DNA of 64,000 nucleotides. Origin: Apus apus. Lineage: Eukaryota; Chordata; Aves; Apodiformes; Apodidae. This document shows positions 61,201 through 64,000 of the stretch, in pieces (position 1 is the first letter of the stretch; every line of letters starts with the position of its first letter). The position numbers and the translations under genes are program-made. The notes under the pieces were generated by a model, which did not search any database, had not been told where the DNA came from, and saw nothing but the letters and a program-made list of their open reading frames with translations. The stretch lies in contig NC_067284.1 in the NCBI RefSeq assembly GCF_020740795.1, positions 102,229,440-102,293,439 of the forward strand, given 5' to 3'.

Positions 61201-64000
61201 ACTAAGAATAAAGTAATTTGCATATAACCTTATCATACTATAAAGCAGTTGATGTCAATATATAAATAATTTCATAAAGAATTATGTCTGTTTAATAATG
61301 CCAAAAACTGCAAAGAAAAGTTAAGCTATCTTACCCTTCCTGACCCTATGAGATTATAGAAAATATTTATTAAAAAGGATTTAAACACTATCATGAATAA
61401 TATGTTAATAAATACAGCAGCAAGACCCTATGGATTCGTAGTTAAATATTGAAAGGTTCTAAAAGGAGTTTTAATTTCTGTAAGAAGAGACTTATTTGAT
61501 AGTATGATGCAAGCAGGAGATATCCTCTCCTTTTGGAAGAAATAAGAATAGGTTTAAACTCCAAAGAGAGGTAGGATTTGAGCAGCTGCTCAGGCTTTTG
61601 AGGTGCTGAGGTAAATATAAAAATTCACTCTCCTTTCAATCCATTATCTAAAGGAATTCCTCTCTGGAACCTATCAAATACATACAGATGTGATTAGGTG
61701 AGGGTAGATGCCCCCCACCTTTTAAGATGTGGATATGAAATCTCATCTAGAAATCTGCCAAAATCATAACAGAGTAAAAGTTTTTCCTTTCCAGTACCTC
61801 CTACACTGATTTTTTTAACTAAAAAAAGTCCTTTGGTGGCTTTCATTGAATTGTTTACTCCTTTTGACCAATGCATTTGGATGAAAGAGCAAACGAGACA
61901 ATTTTTAAAAATATGTGCAACTTCTACAAGGACAGATATATATATAGAGAGAGAGATATAAATATACAAATCAAAAGCTTTACAGGAGAGATCAGGGACA
62001 ACTGAGCAGGTGCAATGGTGGATATTACAGAAAAGGTATTACTCATTTTCCACTGAGGAAATTTACACAGAGAAATACTATTAAATAGTCCACAAATAGC
62101 AAATGTCTCCAGCCAGAATCCCATACATATTTCGGTACTGACACAACATGTCAGGGAGGCTGCTGAGAAAGAAGTTATTTTCCCCTAAGGGATGTGCCTG
62201 CGCAGAGGTGCGGGAGGGAACAGAATGACCACATCGTGGTGAGTAACCACTGCTTGCTTGCTGAATGCTCCTTACAAAGGGGCGCTACTTGTATGGAAGG
62301 GGAAAAAAATGATACACCCCTAGCGGTTACTGTCTGATTGACGGCTCTGTGTGGAAAGGGTTTTTTTCATCCACTGTGGAAAAATCCTACAGTCCTAGAT
62401 GTGGGATGCCTTTTTGATGGAGAAACAATCCCAGCAGGACTGCTGGAACAGGGGGTAGGTTCTTTGAAATGTGGATGCCATTTTGTAGAAGGTAAAATCC
62501 GCAGCAGGTGAAACTTGACCCCATGACAAAACTGCTGTTTCTCAAAATTGCGAGAATGTAAACATCAAGGCTGGGAAGAGGTTGTAAACTACAATACACA
62601 GAACCTACATGCAGAAATTTACAGAAGTATTGGTACAAACCTCTGTAAAGTGGGTATATTTGCATTAAAATTATGCTCCTATATAAAGGAAATAAGGATG
62701 TTTTTAGAAAGGCAGAACAGAGACTTCCTTCATTTGTGTTAACACCATTCTCAAAATGTTCTCCTGCCTGGGAATAACGTATCCTACCTCCAAAGGTATC
62801 TTCTTTTTTGAAAAGATCAGACAGTAACAATAAAACAGCTCTAAAGTCGGAGACAGCAGGGTCTTTTTAAACAACTCCCATTCATTTCTATCTTAAATCT
62901 ACTGGTATTTCCACTAAAGAGTCAGGATAGAACAAGTTCCCATAACTCCTGATGAGCTGCAAGTAAAGGTGTATATTGACAGAGACTGTAAAACCTGCTC
63001 CACAGCATTGTGTATGCAGAAGAATTTAGGAAGGCAATGACAAGTAACCTCAGGGGCATTTTTCTAAATGAGGTGCAAGACAGGAGGTGGACCCAAATAC
63101 ACACTTAATAACACTGAAAGTTATATGAAGGTGTTTGAATTAAAAAATAAATAAATCTGAGCATGTAACTTGAGTGCAAAAAAGGTAGTAGATGGGACCC
63201 ACTAACTGTAATATGAACTCAGAGATTCAGAGACACATCAAAAGCAGGTAAACCCTAGACATGGCACTCCCATGACACTTGACAGAGACAAGACCCTGCA
63301 TTTGTGCAGGAGTTATGTTTATTTTTCAAAATTAATCTCAGCATGTATAACAACTAGTTTTTTAGAAACCAATAGCAATTTCACAGCTGATAAAAGATAC
63401 TGAAACATAAACAAGTGTTTTAACCAGCATTTTATTTGAATGATTAAAACACTATTTTTTTTTTTTAAATTATCAATGGACATACATATTTCTGGACATC
63501 TATCTAGTTGCAACAGTATTCCTTCTCTAAAAAAAAAATTAAAAAAAATATGTTTTATTCATGTATACTTTGGTTCTGATTATAAGAGTTGTTACAGGCA
63601 GCAAAATAACCTTGCATCTCCTCCCATCTGGGACATTAGACTTGACCTTCCTATAACAATGGTGATTTTCTCTGTCTTTGATCTCTTAAAGGATGACTGC
63701 TTTGATATCAATACATGTCATCACAGAAAATAAAATACAGTAAACTTAGGCACAATGAAAATACCTTAACTCTTAGCTATTCAGAGATTTGAATTCTAAG
63801 AAGATACATTGAAAAGAGAATAAGAGGTACATAAGATAAAACACCAAGATAAGTTCCTCTTCTTGCTCTGTTTAAATTATAACTCAAAGCAGTTAAACTA
63901 AATGAAGTTTTTCATGTACCAAAGGCTAAATCTACTATATCAAAAGTGTACCACTAACAATACATATTGCTGGGTATTTTGCCATAAATCTTTGCATTTC
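58273..64000. other. intergenic DNA, right end of window
   Basis: No gene is recognised. The longest frames (58723-59256 minus, 177 codons; 62387-62830 minus, 147 codons; 59557-59958 plus, 133 codons) resemble no family and have competing frames. A GC-rich block lies at 59640-59960, and a canonical AATAAA with a GT-rich stretch behind it lies at 59500-59522 on the plus strand. An AT/AG simple repeat lies near 61936-61962. The A-rich DNA from 60.2 to 62.0 kb may include old, unrecognised transposon sequence. Confidence 0.6.
61936..61962. repeat. AT/AG-rich simple repeat
   Basis: Consecutive ATATAT and GAGAGAGA runs form a short compound microsatellite. Confidence 0.85.

Noticed and set aside
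48300..64000. REPS1 first exon or promoter, expected beyond ABRACL from the human gene order
   Set aside because: No CpG island or recognisable coding exon appears right of 48.3 kb, so it must lie outside the window.
1..64000. CRISPR arrays, bacterial operons, tRNA or rRNA genes
   Set aside because: No spaced direct repeats, Shine-Dalgarno/operon layout, cloverleaf or rRNA text was seen; everything fits a vertebrate locus.

Overview
The window is vertebrate nuclear DNA, most likely avian. It has long introns with GT-AG junctions, AT-rich intergenic DNA with few repeats, two sharp CpG islands, several CR1 LINE fragments (the dominant bird retrotransposon), and one degenerate ERVL-type solo LTR of a kind familiar in bird genomes. 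Nothing bacterial, phage or CRISPR-like is present. Two protein-coding genes are recognisable, both on the minus strand in tandem: ABRACL (about 43.3-47.8 kb) lies upstream of HECA (about 1-19.2 kb). This matches the ABRACL-HECA order I know from the human chromosome 6q24 region.

HECA (headcase homolog). Coding exon 1 is 18870-19095 inside a CpG island, exon 2 is 5253-6293, exon 3 is 2776-2930, and exon 4 begins at 81 and runs off the left edge. The four pieces join in phase (1/1/0) to 501 visible residues; the last residues, the stop and the 3'UTR lie outside the window. The introns (12.6, 2.3 and 2.7 kb) show no further coding sequence. Intron 1 and intron 3 hold AT-rich, homeodomain/POU-motif-rich stretches that look like conserved non-coding elements.

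From 19.7 to 43.3 kb is the spacer between the two genes. It holds a probable solo LTR (36.9-37.5 kb), a CR1 tail, simple repeats and candidate regulatory sequence, and no convincing gene. ABRACL codes for a complete 81-residue Costars-domain protein in two coding exons (45054-45114 and 43701-43885). A good poly(A) signal lies at 43364-43369, and a probable non-coding first exon lies in the CpG island at 47.4-48.2 kb.

From 48.3 to 64 kb is a non-coding flank. It holds two CR1 copies in opposite orientation (56.6 and 57.8 kb), a perfect 19-bp inverted repeat with a 23-nt loop (55.16 kb), a compact three-copy forkhead-type motif cluster (51.58 kb) and a GC-rich block (59.65 kb). From the human gene order REPS1 would be expected further to the right, but no exon or CpG-island promoter of it is visible. 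I did not find a new multi-gene system; the best leads are the hairpin, the regulatory-element candidates and gene-structure details.
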